A stretch of 64,000 bases of DNA, taken from contig NZ_OZ008337.1 of the NCBI RefSeq assembly GCF_963931955.1, forward strand, positions 868,001-932,000, given 5' to 3'. The DNA is from Wolbachia endosymbiont (group A) of Longitarsus flavicornis. GTDB lineage: Bacteria; Pseudomonadota; Alphaproteobacteria; Rickettsiales; Anaplasmataceae. Under the pieces are notes generated by a model. That model saw only the letters and a list, made by a program, of their open reading frames with translations, did no database searches and had not been told where the DNA came from. Positions 17,574-28,180 of the stretch are shown here, piece after piece (position 1 is the first letter of the stretch; the number at the start of each line of letters is the position of its first letter). The translations under genes were made by a program, and so were the position numbers.

Positions 17574-18795
17574 AACGTAATATCTCTGCAGGATCTTGTG
17601 CAGCTGCCTGTAATGCAGGAGCAATTGTCGCTAAAAATGATAAGAATAATGCAAGTGCAGAAATGTTCACTACATCTTGAGGAACTAATATCATTGGTAA
17701 ACTTGAAAAAAAGTATATCATAGGATCAAACAGCTTGACGTTAGTAATGTTTTCTAAAAACACTCTAATGCTTTCGATATTGAGAGAAAAAACGACACCT
17801 ATAATACAGCCAAGACAAGTTCCCGTAAAACCGATTAATAGACCACAAGCACAAAATATGCGCATAATGCTTCCACTTGTTGCACCAAATGTACGCATAA
17901 TTGCAATCGCGGATTTCTTTTCTTGCACTATCATCATTAAATTTGAGATAATATTAAACGCTGCTACAACTATAATCAAAGTAAGAATTAAAAACATCAC
18001 ATTTCTTTCAGTTTTTAAAGCACTAAAATAATGGCTTTGCTGTGATTGCCAACTTTCAGCTTCCATTCCTATTTCTTTTTCTATAGCATCTGCCAGCTTA
18101 TCAGCTCTAGTAACGTCGTCTACAAGTACTTCTATATTTTTTATGCTATTTTCATAATTAAAAAAGGCTTGTGCTGATTTTAGAGGCATATATATCAAGG
18201 TATTATCATACTCAAACATACCCATATCAAATATTGCTATAACTTTATATTTTTTCATTCGCGGCATTTCACCAAGTAATACATCAAATTCTTCAGATGA
18301 TATAAACGTAATTTCGTCGCCATAGTCAATGTTCAAAGCTTCTGCCAATCGTGCTCCTATTATTATCCCTTCATCAAATTTTGTTACATCACCTATAATT
18401 ACATTATTTGTAACGGCAGTACTATCAAGCAAGTCTTTAGTTGACACACCTCGCACTACGCTACCTGCAATTTTACCATTTGCTGCAATAATGACTTGAT
18501 CATTGGTCATAGGAGTAGCTTTTAATATACCAGGAATTCTCTCAATAGATTTTGAAACTGCGTAGTAATCTGAATTTATGTTCCTATCAAAATAAACGTT
18601 AATATGGCCATCAATGCCAAGTATTGAGTCAAGCAACTTTGCTCTGAATCCGTTCATCACAGACATCACCACTATTAGTGTTGCAACTCCAAGGGCAATG
18701 CCGATAATAGAGAACAAAGTCATTATAGAGCAAAATCTGGCATTTTTCGCTCGCAAATAGCAAGCAGCCATAGTAATTTCAAAGGCAATGGACAT
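17566..18795 (-). CDS. lolC: Lipoprotein-releasing ABC transporter permease LolC/LolE
   Basis: 409 aa. N-terminal helix (about 22-45), long periplasmic domain and three C-terminal helices, the FtsX/LolE topology. The signature VVMSVMNGFRAKLLDSILGIDGHI (spaced here, residues 41-65) is typical. With the ATPase LolD it extracts lipoproteins from the inner membrane. Many alphaproteobacteria have a single LolC/E-like permease forming a homodimer, so the exact letter is uncertain. It is first in the lolC-mitofilin-hemY unit. Confidence 0.88.
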   Translation of the reverse strand: MSIAFEITMAACYLRAKNARFCSIMTLFSIIGIALGVATLIVVMSVMNGFRAKLLDSILGIDGHINVYFDRNINSDYYAVSKSIERIPGILKATPMTNDQVIIAANGKIAGSVVRGVSTKDLLDSTAVTNNVIIGDVTKFDEGIIIGARLAEALNIDYGDEITFISSEEFDVLLGEMPRMKKYKVIAIFDMGMFEYDNTLIYMPLKSAQAFFNYENSIKNIEVLVDDVTRADKLADAIEKEIGMEAESWQSQQSHYFSALKTERNVMFLILTLIIVVAAFNIISNLMMIVQEKKSAIAIMRTFGATSGSIMRIFCACGLLIGFTGTCLGCIIGVVFSLNIESIRVFLENITNVKLFDPMIYFFSSLPMILVPQDVVNISALALFLSFLATIAPALQAAAQDPAEILRYE

Positions 18796-18927
18796 TACAA
18801 AATATTTTGAGGTTAGACATTATATTTTTGAAACTTCGTATAATTGTAGACTTTTCTTTATTTAAAAACTAGAGATTTTTGCTTCCTTAAATTTAGCAGG
18901 CTTATAGAATATATTCAATACCTTAAC

Positions 18928-19190
18928 ACACAGCTATACGAACATTTGTTTTTGTTAAGGTAATTCATACAGTAAATGGTGTCATGCCAGTGCTTGACAC
19001 TGGCATCCAGGAAATTTTTGCTTGCAAATAAGTAAACTGATTTGGTGAGCGTAGAAAGCAGCTGATCTTATGCTGAATAAACGTTTTTGATGAGGTTGCA
19101 TGAAAGCTGGATCCCAGTGTCGAAGCACTGGGATGACACCCTTCCCTGGTAGAGATTTGCCCTCAAATCACAATGTTCGTACAGTTATGA
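18928..19190. repeat. MITE-like composite repeat with TACGAAC inverted ends
   Basis: The 411-bp spacer 18796-19206 contains an approximately 260-bp repeat. Its outer ends are inverted (CACAGCTATACGAACATT at 18928-18945 and the reverse complement of CATAACTGTACGAACATT at 19172-19190, 15 of 18 matching). Inside are two palindromic units, CCAGTGCTTGACACTGG (18987-19003) and CCCAGTGTCGAAGCACTGGG (19112-19131). The spacer between them is related in inverted orientation to those of the repeats at 5921-5980 and 29310-29370. No gene is supported. Confidence 0.75.
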
Positions 19191-19206
19191 CCTTAACATT
19201 AGAATT

Positions 19207-20496
19207 TCAAAATCTTCCATATACATCATCCAACCTCACTATATCATTATCAGATAAATGCTCTCCTATCTGAAATTCAACTATTTCAAGTGGAAAGCTT
19301 GTGCTTCTATTTTCAATCCTATGGGAAACTTCCCTTGGGATTTCTATCATATGGTCTTTTACTATAGCATATTCTTTGTCTTCTAAACTAACATACCCAA
19401 CTTCTGATAGCACTATATGGTATTCATCTCTATAGTGATGGAATTGCTTAGAAGTGCAGCTTAATGGATTTATAAAAAGATATTTTACAAGAAAATTTTC
19501 GCTCATTAAAATTATACTACAAAATCCCCATGGTTTAACTTCTTTTCTTATTGCCTTTACTTTCTTAACTTTATGAATAAATGAAATTAGACTTTTGTTT
19601 GGTTGCTTACAAGCTCCACCCAATAAATTTTTATTACTTTCTGTCGTTGAAACTGGTTCTTTTTCTCTAATCACATGCTGAAATGACACCGGTTCTTTAC
19701 TAAACTTCTCACTCAATTCTAAAACTGAATTCCAAGTTCCAACATCCAACCAATCGAAATTAGCTTCTATCATTGCAACGTTTTTTGCTTTCTCCATCAC
19801 CAAGTAATCAATGGATATGTCTTTAATTCCTGCAAAATCTCGTTGTTTTAAATATAGAAATCTCTCTTGCGGTGTGAAATGTTTAAAACATGAATTGTAA
19901 AGATTCGGGGCAGATTTTTTGATCTCATCTATGTAGCGTTTTGCTTTAAACACAAATATTCCAGAGTTCCAATAATGATTATTATCTAATTCATGCACGG
20001 GTTTTTCTGTGAAATCTTTCACTATATGATATTTTTCTTTCTGATCATAAACTGCATTTATATAACCGTATTCAGAATTGAATTCATGAGGCTTAACCCC
20101 AAAAGTGACTATAGAGTTAGTTTCAGAGGCTAGCTTAGATGCTTTCTCAACAGAAGTATAAAAACTATCCAAATCACCTATAAAATGGTCTGAAGGCAGA
20201 ATTAACATTATTTCGTTTTCATTACAGAGAAGCGCAGCAATTAATATTGCCGCTGCTGTTCCAATTTTTACTGGTTCGAAAATCACTTTATATTCTTGTA
20301 GCGCATGTAACTCTTTCATCACTAATGATTCATACTGTATATTCGTGGTAATTATGGGTGGCATATAATCACTTTTTAGCCTCAACAAAGTGTTGTGAAA
20401 CATAGTGTTCTGACTAAATATTTTCTGAAATTGCTTTGGCTTAGATAAAGGCCAAAGTCTACTGCCACTACCACCACACAATATTACAGGACGCAT
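19207..20496 (-). CDS. manC: Mannose-1-phosphate guanylyltransferase / mannose-6-phosphate isomerase-like
   Basis: 429 aa. The N-terminal nucleotidyltransferase has GGSGSRLWPLSKPKQF and FTEKPVHELD. A LEANFDWLDVGTWNS-like segment (residues about 245-260) and a C-terminal cupin (KPWGFCSIILMSENF, QFHHYRDEYHIV) match bifunctional ManC. It would make GDP-mannose from mannose-1-phosphate. Between residues 270 and 320 there is a low-complexity linker. Wolbachia is thought to lack LPS, and no glycosyltransferase is nearby, so the fate of GDP-mannose is unclear. A perfect palindrome lies just upstream (20503-20530). Confidence 0.88.
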   Translation of the reverse strand: MRPVILCGGSGSRLWPLSKPKQFQKIFSQNTMFHNTLLRLKSDYMPPIITTNIQYESLVMKELHALQEYKVIFEPVKIGTAAAILIAALLCNENEIMLILPSDHFIGDLDSFYTSVEKASKLASETNSIVTFGVKPHEFNSEYGYINAVYDQKEKYHIVKDFTEKPVHELDNNHYWNSGIFVFKAKRYIDEIKKSAPNLYNSCFKHFTPQERFLYLKQRDFAGIKDISIDYLVMEKAKNVAMIEANFDWLDVGTWNSVLELSEKFSKEPVSFQHVIREKEPVSTTESNKNLLGGACKQPNKSLISFIHKVKKVKAIRKEVKPWGFCSIILMSENFLVKYLFINPLSCTSKQFHHYRDEYHIVLSEVGYVSLEDKEYAIVKDHMIEIPREVSHRIENRSTSFPLEIVEFQIGEHLSDNDIVRLDDVYGRF

Positions 20497-20502
20497 TTAG
20501 TT

Positions 20503-20530
20503 AAGATATTAATTAAATAATTAATATCTT
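20503..20530. promoter_or_regulatory. Perfect 13-bp inverted repeat directly upstream of manC
   Basis: AAGATATTAATTA, two A, then TAATTAATATCTT: a perfect inverted repeat ending 6 bp before the manC ATG. The location would cover the ribosome binding site or a very short leader, so it may act as an operator or RNA hairpin. No Shine-Dalgarno sequence is visible between it and the ATG. The function is inference; AT-rich palindromes can also arise by chance. Confidence 0.35.
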
Positions 20531-20611
20531 ATACCGAGGGCAAAATGCATGCAAGTTTTTGTTGTGGAATAGTTAAGATAGAGAGTAGATATTCAGCAGA
20601 GTAATGGCTAA

Positions 20612-21895
20612 CTAGCGAGAAGATGATTGAATTCTTTCATCTTGCAATGAATTTCGTTTGCTTAGTACTTTATCAGCATGGTTGCTCAATTTCTCCTGAG
20701 CAATAGCCTTTTTTCTAGACTCAGCTATGCTTTCATTATTTAAGCTTTTTCCAACACCTGGTTCTCTAGATTTATCTATACTTTCACTACTTTTATTTGA
20801 CGGCTTCTCCAAGCCTTTTTTAATACCTGGCCTTCTAGCGTCAAGCTCATCCCACGTACCTATAATTGTATCGAGATTAGGGCGCTTTTCTTTTTGTTCT
20901 GCTTCTCTTTCTCCACCTTTAATAACATTAAAGTCACTTTTTGCTTCTTCCCAACATCCTTTCAATTGGTGTTTCCACATAGTGAAGTAAGCATCACCAT
21001 ATTTTTTCTCATTTGCTACAAACAATAAAATTGGAGCCTTAAGTATTGTAGCTACCATATTTACTGAATTCTTCACTGCCATCGCAGGGGTGAACAAAAG
21101 ATAGCCAAAAGACTTTGCAATTGGGTTTTGTTTGCTTATTAAATGCTCCCCTAACTTTACAGGAAGAGAAGTCAACAATTTAGTACAAACTTTAGCCAAG
21201 CTTGCAACGAAAATAATAGGAACAGATATAAGACTTTTATCTAGCTCTAGATTACCATTCTGATCTCTAATTTCTGAAAAATGGGTGCTTAGCTTCTTGT
21301 AATCACTAGTGTATAATAATTCTCCATTTCTTCCTTTTTCATCAACAACTTCCTGAACTTTACCTTCTTTATTTTTTACCTCTTTAGTTAGCACAGAAGA
21401 GTTAGTTAATTCAAACGGATATTGAGGATCCTTAGTTTTTTCAGCTTCAAAAATTGGCACGTGTTTTTTCAAATCCATTCTCGAAAAGCCTAATGGCTCA
21501 AAATATGACTTATGCAACTCATCTATCGGAATTTGCTTACCCTGATTGTCTATATAATTGATAGTAAAATAAGATCTATCATTATCTTCATTTTTGGTAA
21601 CTAAAGATAATCTGAAACTTGGTTGTTCTCCATTCTCATCTTTTTGACCATACAAAAGTTTATAGGTTGGATTTTTATCTTTATCTAGTATAGCATTTCC
21701 ATGCATATCCCTGTTTTCTATGATTTTAGCAGACTGTACAATTTGATCATAATTTTTTGGATACTGGCATTTCTTTCCATCATACATCATTACCTTTCTA
21801 AGATCTTTGACGTAAACTTGAGATTCAGGTGAAGTAAATAGATCCTTCACCTTTAGCGTAAGGTCCGTTCCCCACTTTTTCAATGTCTCTAACAT
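20612..21895 (-). CDS. Hypothetical protein with central hydrophobic region and repeat tail
   Basis: 427 aa from ATG 21895, not recognised. Residues 1-215 are polar and mostly beta-like with no known motif. About 220-300 carry hydrophobic stretches (SVPIIFVASLAKVCTKLL, SFGYLLFTPAMAV, MVATILKAPILLFVA), likely membrane-associated. About 350-427 are low complexity, with two related units (PGIKKGLEKPSNKSSESIDK and PGVGKSLNNESIAESRK). No signal peptide is visible. Architecture resembles other Wolbachia-specific proteins with a membrane domain and variable tail; host-directed function is speculative. Bases 20531-20611 hold no gene. Confidence 0.6.
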   Translation of the reverse strand: MLETLKKWGTDLTLKVKDLFTSPESQVYVKDLRKVMMYDGKKCQYPKNYDQIVQSAKIIENRDMHGNAILDKDKNPTYKLLYGQKDENGEQPSFRLSLVTKNEDNDRSYFTINYIDNQGKQIPIDELHKSYFEPLGFSRMDLKKHVPIFEAEKTKDPQYPFELTNSSVLTKEVKNKEGKVQEVVDEKGRNGELLYTSDYKKLSTHFSEIRDQNGNLELDKSLISVPIIFVASLAKVCTKLLTSLPVKLGEHLISKQNPIAKSFGYLLFTPAMAVKNSVNMVATILKAPILLFVANEKKYGDAYFTMWKHQLKGCWEEAKSDFNVIKGGEREAEQKEKRPNLDTIIGTWDELDARRPGIKKGLEKPSNKSSESIDKSREPGVGKSLNNESIAESRKKAIAQEKLSNHADKVLSKRNSLQDERIQSSSR

Positions 21896-21979
21896 ATTGC
21901 TAAACCAAAATCGCTATAATGCTATAGTTCAATAATAAAACTAGTACACTAATAATATATTAACACAGAACCGGTGATT

Positions 21980-22336
21980 TTACAAGAAAATATGCCTGTA
22001 GAAGATAAAGATTGTAAAAGCGAGGGTTATATAAGTAATGCTTGATAAGTACTTTATGCATGTAATTGTAAAAATCCTCAAAGGTATGCTGTGTATATAA
22101 TCTTCACACACTACCTGCATTCCAAGAACTGCGTGCCAAAAAATGCAAAACAACAATACAACAAAAAATAAAAGCTCTAAAGGGTGATTAATAAATTTCC
22201 CACTAAAAGACAAAGAGCTATCAGTATAAAATGCGCAAGAAAATGAATAGATGAACCAAGGAAATAGAAGCAGCAAAATCACTGCAGAAACACGCTGAAC
22301 CCACCAATGATGTACTGAATTTCCAGACTGACTCAT
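21980..22336 (-). CDS. sdhD: Succinate dehydrogenase membrane anchor subunit SdhD
   Basis: 118 aa, three transmembrane helices. The N-terminal HHWWVQRVSAVILLLL and FWHAVLGMQVVCEDY (haem/quinone-side His, then the conserved Glu-Asp-Tyr) are typical of alphaproteobacterial SdhD. It overlaps sdhC by 4 bp (ATGA), so the two anchors are made together. The flavoprotein gene sdhA is at 29593-31392 and sdhB is not in this window; complex II genes are split. Confidence 0.88.
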   Translation of the reverse strand: MSQSGNSVHHWWVQRVSAVILLLLFPWFIYSFSCAFYTDSSLSFSGKFINHPLELLFFVVLLFCIFWHAVLGMQVVCEDYIHSIPLRIFTITCIKYLSSITYITLAFTIFIFYRHIFL

Positions 22337-22710
22337 ATAAACATAAATAAAAAAGCCATAGTAGAAAGAAGTAGCGTTACTGTCAGCAGTATAGCACTCC
22401 TTGAAACGCCAGTAATTTCTAAATTAAGCCCAGCATCCCACAATAAATGACGAATACCATTAAGAAAATGATATACAAAACTTATAAAACATAAGACATA
22501 AGCTAATTTAGCAACAGGAGTGAATAATAATGCATTTAAGTACCTTACTATAAGTAACTCAGGAAAATAAACATGTAATATGAAATACCAAGAAAGTATC
22601 ATTAATAAAAGGAATAGCAAGATACCAGTCAATCTGTGCATAATAGAGAAAAAACTAGTAACTTGTACTTTATATATTTGTAAATATGGAGAAAGAGGCC
22701 TATCACTCAT
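22333..22710 (-). CDS. sdhC: Succinate dehydrogenase cytochrome b556 subunit SdhC
   Basis: 125 aa with three helices. RPLSPYLQIYKVQ at the N-terminus, SIMHRLTGILLF (quinone-site Ser/Arg) and FVYHFLNGIRHLLWD (haem-ligand His region) are SdhC signatures. It anchors SdhAB and binds haem b with SdhD. The ATG lies only 28 bp after the 3' half of the 16S processing stem on the same strand, with no visible terminator in between. Confidence 0.92.
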   Translation of the reverse strand: MSDRPLSPYLQIYKVQVTSFFSIMHRLTGILLFLLLMILSWYFILHVYFPELLIVRYLNALLFTPVAKLAYVLCFISFVYHFLNGIRHLLWDAGLNLEITGVSRSAILLTVTLLLSTMAFLFMFI

Positions 22711-22737
22711 AAAATTCCGTTATCGGGAAATTAAAAT

Positions 22738-22762
22738 AAAGTAGAAGTAAAGACAGCAGTAT
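22738..22762 (-). other. 3' half of the 16S rRNA processing stem
   Basis: The 25 bases here are the complement of the 16S leader segment at 24379-24403 with one mismatch (24 of 25). In the transcript they would pair to close a stem around 16S rRNA, the kind of structure cut by RNase III. Seen directly; the processing role is inferred from known rRNA maturation. Confidence 0.7.
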
Positions 22763-22810
22763 AGCACACAACAACACCATCATTAAAAATGGTAAGTTAT
22801 GTGCAAAGCC

Positions 22811-24314
<1,504 letters not shown>

Positions 24315-24378
24315 AGACTTCAACCTATAAAAGGTTGAGGGTACATCGGATAAATCCGACAAAAAATAATTTAGCTTA

Positions 24379-24403
24379 ATACTGCTGTCTTTATTTCTAC
24401 TTT
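24379..24403 (-). other. 5' half of the 16S rRNA processing stem
   Basis: In the 16S leader, reads AAAGTAGAAATAAAGACAGC and five more bases in transcript sense, and pairs with 22738-22762 (24 of 25 positions). Between it and the mature 5' end two short hairpins can form (CGGAT/TTA/TCCG near 24345-24359 and CAACCT/AGGTTG near 24324-24340). Confidence 0.7.
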
Positions 24404-24445
24404 AGAAATATTTTAATCTCCAACTATTCAAACAACTTTGAGAAC

Positions 24446-24474
24446 ATTATTATGTGATATAATCACTATGTCAA
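24446..24474 (-). promoter_or_regulatory. Candidate 16S rRNA promoter
   Basis: On the minus strand a perfect -35 box TTGACA (24474-24469) is followed by a 17-bp spacer and AATAAT (24451-24446), one base from the -10 consensus. The predicted start lies about 40 bp upstream of the processing stem. The spacer carries an inverted repeat GTGAT-ATA-ATCAC. On the plus strand the same bases include TATAAT (24458-24463), so divergent transcription of the downstream TPR-like gene may overlap. Confidence 0.55.
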
Positions 24475-24533
24475 TATGTTTTTGCAAATCAAAAGCATTA
24501 ATGTATAAATATATAACTATTTGGAATATTACC

Positions 24534-25082
24534 ATGAAAAAATACATCTTTCTGCTTGCACTTGCGCCAATGTTAGTTGGCATTACACTATACTTATTGC
24601 GCAACATTGATAACACAAAACAATCTATAACTGCAGGTGACAAGTTTTACGAAGTATTATTCTTAAAAAAAGATAATAAGCCGCTGCTAGAAGAAATAGA
24701 TTCAAATTGGGAGTATTTAACAAATTTTGAACGCGCATTCAATCATATCTCAGATTCAATGCCAACAGACACAGCATCTATTTATAATGATTTGGCAGAT
24801 GATAAAGATGCTCCTAATGTTTTGCGTGAGTTAGCACAATATTTAGAAGTAATGAGCTTACTTCACTCCAACGGTGAAAAAATAAATAAAGATAAAATTG
24901 ATAATTTAGAATCAAGCACAGTGTATCCTTATTCAAGCCAAGAAGCTATTGCTGTAGTAAAGATACATAATAACGACATTAAAGGTGCAACTGAAATATT
25001 GCGTTCCCTATTAAATGACAGAAAATGCCCTACTCTAATAAAGGCTAATGCACAAGAATTACTCCGGATATATGGGAGTTAG
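24534..25082 (+). CDS. TPR-like, inner-membrane anchored hypothetical protein
   Basis: I chose ATG 24534 (182 aa, MKKYIFLLALAPMLVGITLYLL), because it gives a clean Lys-Lys plus hydrophobic N-terminal anchor; the longer frame from 24438 runs into the divergent 16S promoter. The rest is helical with repeat-like segments (ALRELAQYLEVMSLL-type near 105-120, and IKGATEILRSLLND near the end), resembling YfgM/TPR_21-type proteins of Rickettsiales. The function is probably envelope-associated scaffolding; not certain. The IS3 remnant starts 2 bp after its stop codon. Confidence 0.6.
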   Translation: MKKYIFLLALAPMLVGITLYLLRNIDNTKQSITAGDKFYEVLFLKKDNKPLLEEIDSNWEYLTNFERAFNHISDSMPTDTASIYNDLADDKDAPNVLRELAQYLEVMSLLHSNGEKINKDKIDNLESSTVYPYSSQEAIAVVKIHNNDIKGATEILRSLLNDRKCPTLIKANAQELLRIYGS

Positions 25083-25084
25083 AC

Positions 25085-26226
25085 TGACTTTACCCAGAAA
25101 AAGTAGAGAGAAAGTTAAGACGTTTTTGGAGTAAAATAAAACGTTTTTTCAAAGAGGTGTAATATGATAAATAGAAGAGAATATACAGCAGAATTTAAAT
25201 TAGAAGCTGGTTAAAGAAACAGAAGTACAAAAATAGCAAAAGATCTAGGTATAGATGGCAGTATGTTAAGTAAATGGGTAAGAAAATATGATGGAAAAAT
25301 GTCAGAAGCATACGCATTTCCAGGCAAAGGCTCCTTATGACAAAGAAAGATTTGATCTAAAAAAAGAACTAGCAAGAGTAACAAGAGAAAGAGACATTTT
25401 AAAAAAAGCCCTGGCCAAACAAAAAGAGTAAAGTATTCTTTTATATAGAAATTGCTATAAAATACAGGAACTATGTAGGGTTTTCTGCTGGTGGTATGGG
25501 TTGCTAAGAAAACAAGTAATAAAGAACTAGCAAGAGAAGAGCTTCTAGCAGATATTCAAAAAAATCATCTAAATGCAGATCCCTAAAATTCACGCTGAAT
25601 TAAAAGCTTTAGGCAAAAATTAAAACAGTACAAAGTGTTATGCAAGAAGATGGCATTAAAGCCAAGCTTAGACGAAGGTTCAAAAATAAAAAACAGCAAA
25701 TAAGCAACCGAGTTGTGGCTCCGAACATATTGGATCAAAAATTCACCACTGATCAGCCAAATAAAGTTTGGGTTTACTTATATAAAAACTAAGGAAGGCT
25801 GTTGGCAGCAATAATTTTCACGTATGGTGTTAATGAGTAGCTCAATAAATAAAAATTGGTTATTGACTCTTTATTGATGGCTGTTAATAAGCGAAAACCC
25901 GATAAAAATCTACTGTTACATAGCGATCAAGGGTCACAGTATACCTCTCAAAATTACCAATTTCTATTGAATACAAAAAACATCATTTCCAGCATGAGCC
26001 ATAAGGGATGTTGTTACGATAACTCTGTTGCAGAAAAGTTCACTCAAAAGGAAGCTGCTTATTGATACTTCTCGCTCAATAAACCAGAACTGCCATATTT
26101 GAATACATAGAAATCTTTTATAACAAACAACGTAGATATTCTACTATTAACTATTGCATTCCTGCACAATTTATTCTCATGACAAAAACGTCTTAACTTT
26201 CTCTCTACTTTTTCTGGGTAAGGTCA
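25085..26226 (+). mobile_element. IS3-family element, decayed (1142 bp)
   Basis: The ends form a near-perfect inverted repeat of about 40 bp (25085-25126 and the complement of 26185-26226) starting TGAC(T/C)TTACCCAG. Inside, an orfA-like frame starts at ATG 25164 (MINRREYTAEFKLEAG) and is quickly stopped. Residual HTH text (KIAKDLGIDGSMLSKWV) and an orfB integrase core at 25856-26065 follow. Many stops and frameshifts separate the pieces, so it is dead. No convincing target duplication is visible. Confidence 0.8.
25164..26065 (+). pseudogene. IS3 transposase (orfA/orfB) remnants
   Basis: The OrfA HTH remnant lies at about 25164-25430, ending in RDILKKALAKQKE-like sequence. The OrfB remnant at 25856-26065 still shows the rve integrase motif HSDQGSQYTSQNYQF (second catalytic Asp) and SMSHKGCCYDNSVAEKF (catalytic Glu). 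At least three stops and frame changes lie between. It belongs to the IS3 family by this DDE pattern. Confidence 0.75.
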
Positions 26227-26318
26227 CATTTAACTTTTGTATACACGAGTTAAGTTACTTATTCGTTGAAGTTTTCCAATTTAAGCCATATTATTAATCT
26301 ATTCAGATAGAAATTATT

Positions 26319-27593
26319 GTGTCAAACAAAATAGGTTTTTGGGCTATTTTTGCCTTAGTGATTAGCAGCCAAATTGGCTCTGGAATTTTTATGCTTCCAA
26401 TTAGCCTTGCTCCATATGGCGCTTATAGTCTTATAAGCTGGATAATATCAGGGCTTGGTGCTATATCTCTTGCTTTGGTTTTTGCCTCACTCTGCGCAAA
26501 ATTTCCAGAAATCGGTGGCCCTCACGTCTATGTAAAGCATGCTTTTGGCCCTGCTGCAGCTTTCTTTGTTGGTTGGACATATTGGGTGATTTCATGGGTT
26601 AGCACGACAGCAGTAATCGTTGCAAGTATTGGCTATCTTACTTCGCTTTTTCATGGAGATATTCAAAATATACGCTTATTTTTAGAAATACTATTATTTA
26701 CGATCATTACACTAATAAATTTAAGAGGTGTCACTACTGCTGGATGTGTTGAGCTTTTATTGATGATTGTCAAAATTACTGCACTGCTTGCAATACCCAT
26801 AGCAGCACTATTTTTCTTTGATAGAAATAATTTTATTACAAGTGAGGAAACATCAAGCCTTACGATGTCTCAAATTCTTGCTCGCTCTACATTACTCACT
26901 CTCTGGTGTTTTATTGGACTTGAATCAGCAACAGCATCCGCAGGGGCAGTTAAAAATCCAAGCAAGACAATTCCAAGAGCCATAGTACTTGGCACAATCT
27001 TTGTTGCTGTCATATATTTTATTAATAGCCTTTCAATCATGGGGTTGATCAACGGAAATGATCTAGCTAATTCAAAAGCACCGTACGTTGACGCAGTAAA
27101 AATTATGTTTCCTGGGAATTGGCATTTGATCATTTCTATTGTTGCTTTTATTGTTTGTGTTGGCAGTTTAAATGCTTGGGTACTAGCTAGTGGACAAGTG
27201 GCCCTTGGCCTTGCAGAAGATAAACTTATGCCACAGTTCTTTGCTAAAAGAAACAAGCTTGGCTCTCCTTTTTGGGGCATAACAATCAGCTCAGTTGGAA
27301 CTTCAATTTTACTAATTCTTACTTCAAGCAACAATTTTGCTAAGCAGATCACATCAATCATCGACTTTTCTGTAGTTTCATTTTTGTTTGTCTACCTTGC
27401 ATGCAGTCTTGCTTTTCTAAAGGTTATCATAAAGAAGAGAAATTATTACAAGCTTTTAATTGGCAGTATAGCAACAACCTTTTGCTGCTGGGTAATATTT
27501 GAAACTTCTGTGAATACCTTGCTGATCGCAAGCTTATTCACTGCAAGTGGCATACCCATTTATTTATTTTGGTATCGCAGAGTTTCTGTATAG
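26319..27593 (+). CDS. APC-family amino acid permease/antiporter
   Basis: 424 aa with about twelve transmembrane helices. Helix 1 holds the substrate-binding motif SSQIGSGIFMLP; PEIGGPHVYVKHAFGP and LWCFIGLESATASAGAVKNP are APC signatures, resembling AdiC/PotE/CadB antiporters. It starts with GTG at 26319; no ATG is nearby upstream and the next Met would delete helix 1. It probably imports host amino acids or exchanges them; the substrate is not readable from sequence. Confidence 0.88.
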   Translation: MSNKIGFWAIFALVISSQIGSGIFMLPISLAPYGAYSLISWIISGLGAISLALVFASLCAKFPEIGGPHVYVKHAFGPAAAFFVGWTYWVISWVSTTAVIVASIGYLTSLFHGDIQNIRLFLEILLFTIITLINLRGVTTAGCVELLLMIVKITALLAIPIAALFFFDRNNFITSEETSSLTMSQILARSTLLTLWCFIGLESATASAGAVKNPSKTIPRAIVLGTIFVAVIYFINSLSIMGLINGNDLANSKAPYVDAVKIMFPGNWHLIISIVAFIVCVGSLNAWVLASGQVALGLAEDKLMPQFFAKRNKLGSPFWGITISSVGTSILLILTSSNNFAKQITSIIDFSVVSFLFVYLACSLAFLKVIIKKRNYYKLLIGSIATTFCCWVIFETSVNTLLIASLFTASGIPIYLFWYRRVSV

Positions 27594-27633
27594 CAAATGT
27601 TATAGCTAGAGATAATTTTTAAATGATTGATAT

Positions 27634-28047
27634 TTATGAACCACGACTTTTCTTGTTGTCCACTTGTTCAGCATTACCCTTCTCAAGTTTACTATCTACT
27701 TCTTTTGCATGTTCATCATCTATACTAGTCTCATCTTTTATCTTACTGGAGTAACCTGCTTGCGATTTTTCATATGCTTCCATTATAGGGTTACTGACGA
27801 CTTCTACTTTTTCAGATGTGAAAATCCTTGCTAAAAATCTTCCTATTATTGGTGTTGACCTTAAGAAATTTCTTAGCTTTGAAGCTTTATTTGGGGACTG
27901 TTGGTCTATTTTAGGGGTTTTTACACCATACTTTTTATCATCAAAATTTATTGCTGACTTTCTTTTATTCGAAAGAACGCTTTGGGCCTTTGATCCACTG
28001 GTTTTTTCAGGCTCTTGAGGTGTAGACATTGCAGGTTTAACCTTCAT
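27634..28047 (-). CDS. Small charged hypothetical protein
   Basis: 137 codons from ATG 28047, not recognised. Polar, rich in Lys, Ser, Glu and Asp, with one amphipathic patch RNFLRSTPIIGRFLARIFTS (residues about 59-78). No signal peptide. Convergent with the APC permease gene (40 bp between stops). An opposite-strand frame of 66 codons exists but has no support. Confidence 0.5.
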   Translation of the reverse strand: MKVKPAMSTPQEPEKTSGSKAQSVLSNKRKSAINFDDKKYGVKTPKIDQQSPNKASKLRNFLRSTPIIGRFLARIFTSEKVEVVSNPIMEAYEKSQAGYSSKIKDETSIDDEHAKEVDSKLEKGNAEQVDNKKSRGS

Positions 28048-28180
28048 TTTATTATGTAATATTACTAATATTGCATAATAATAGATAAATTACAATTAAT
28101 TGCAAGGTAAAAATATTAAAATAATTGTAAATTTTGTCAGTAAAAATATAATAGAACTTTGAAATTAGAGGTTCATCTAT

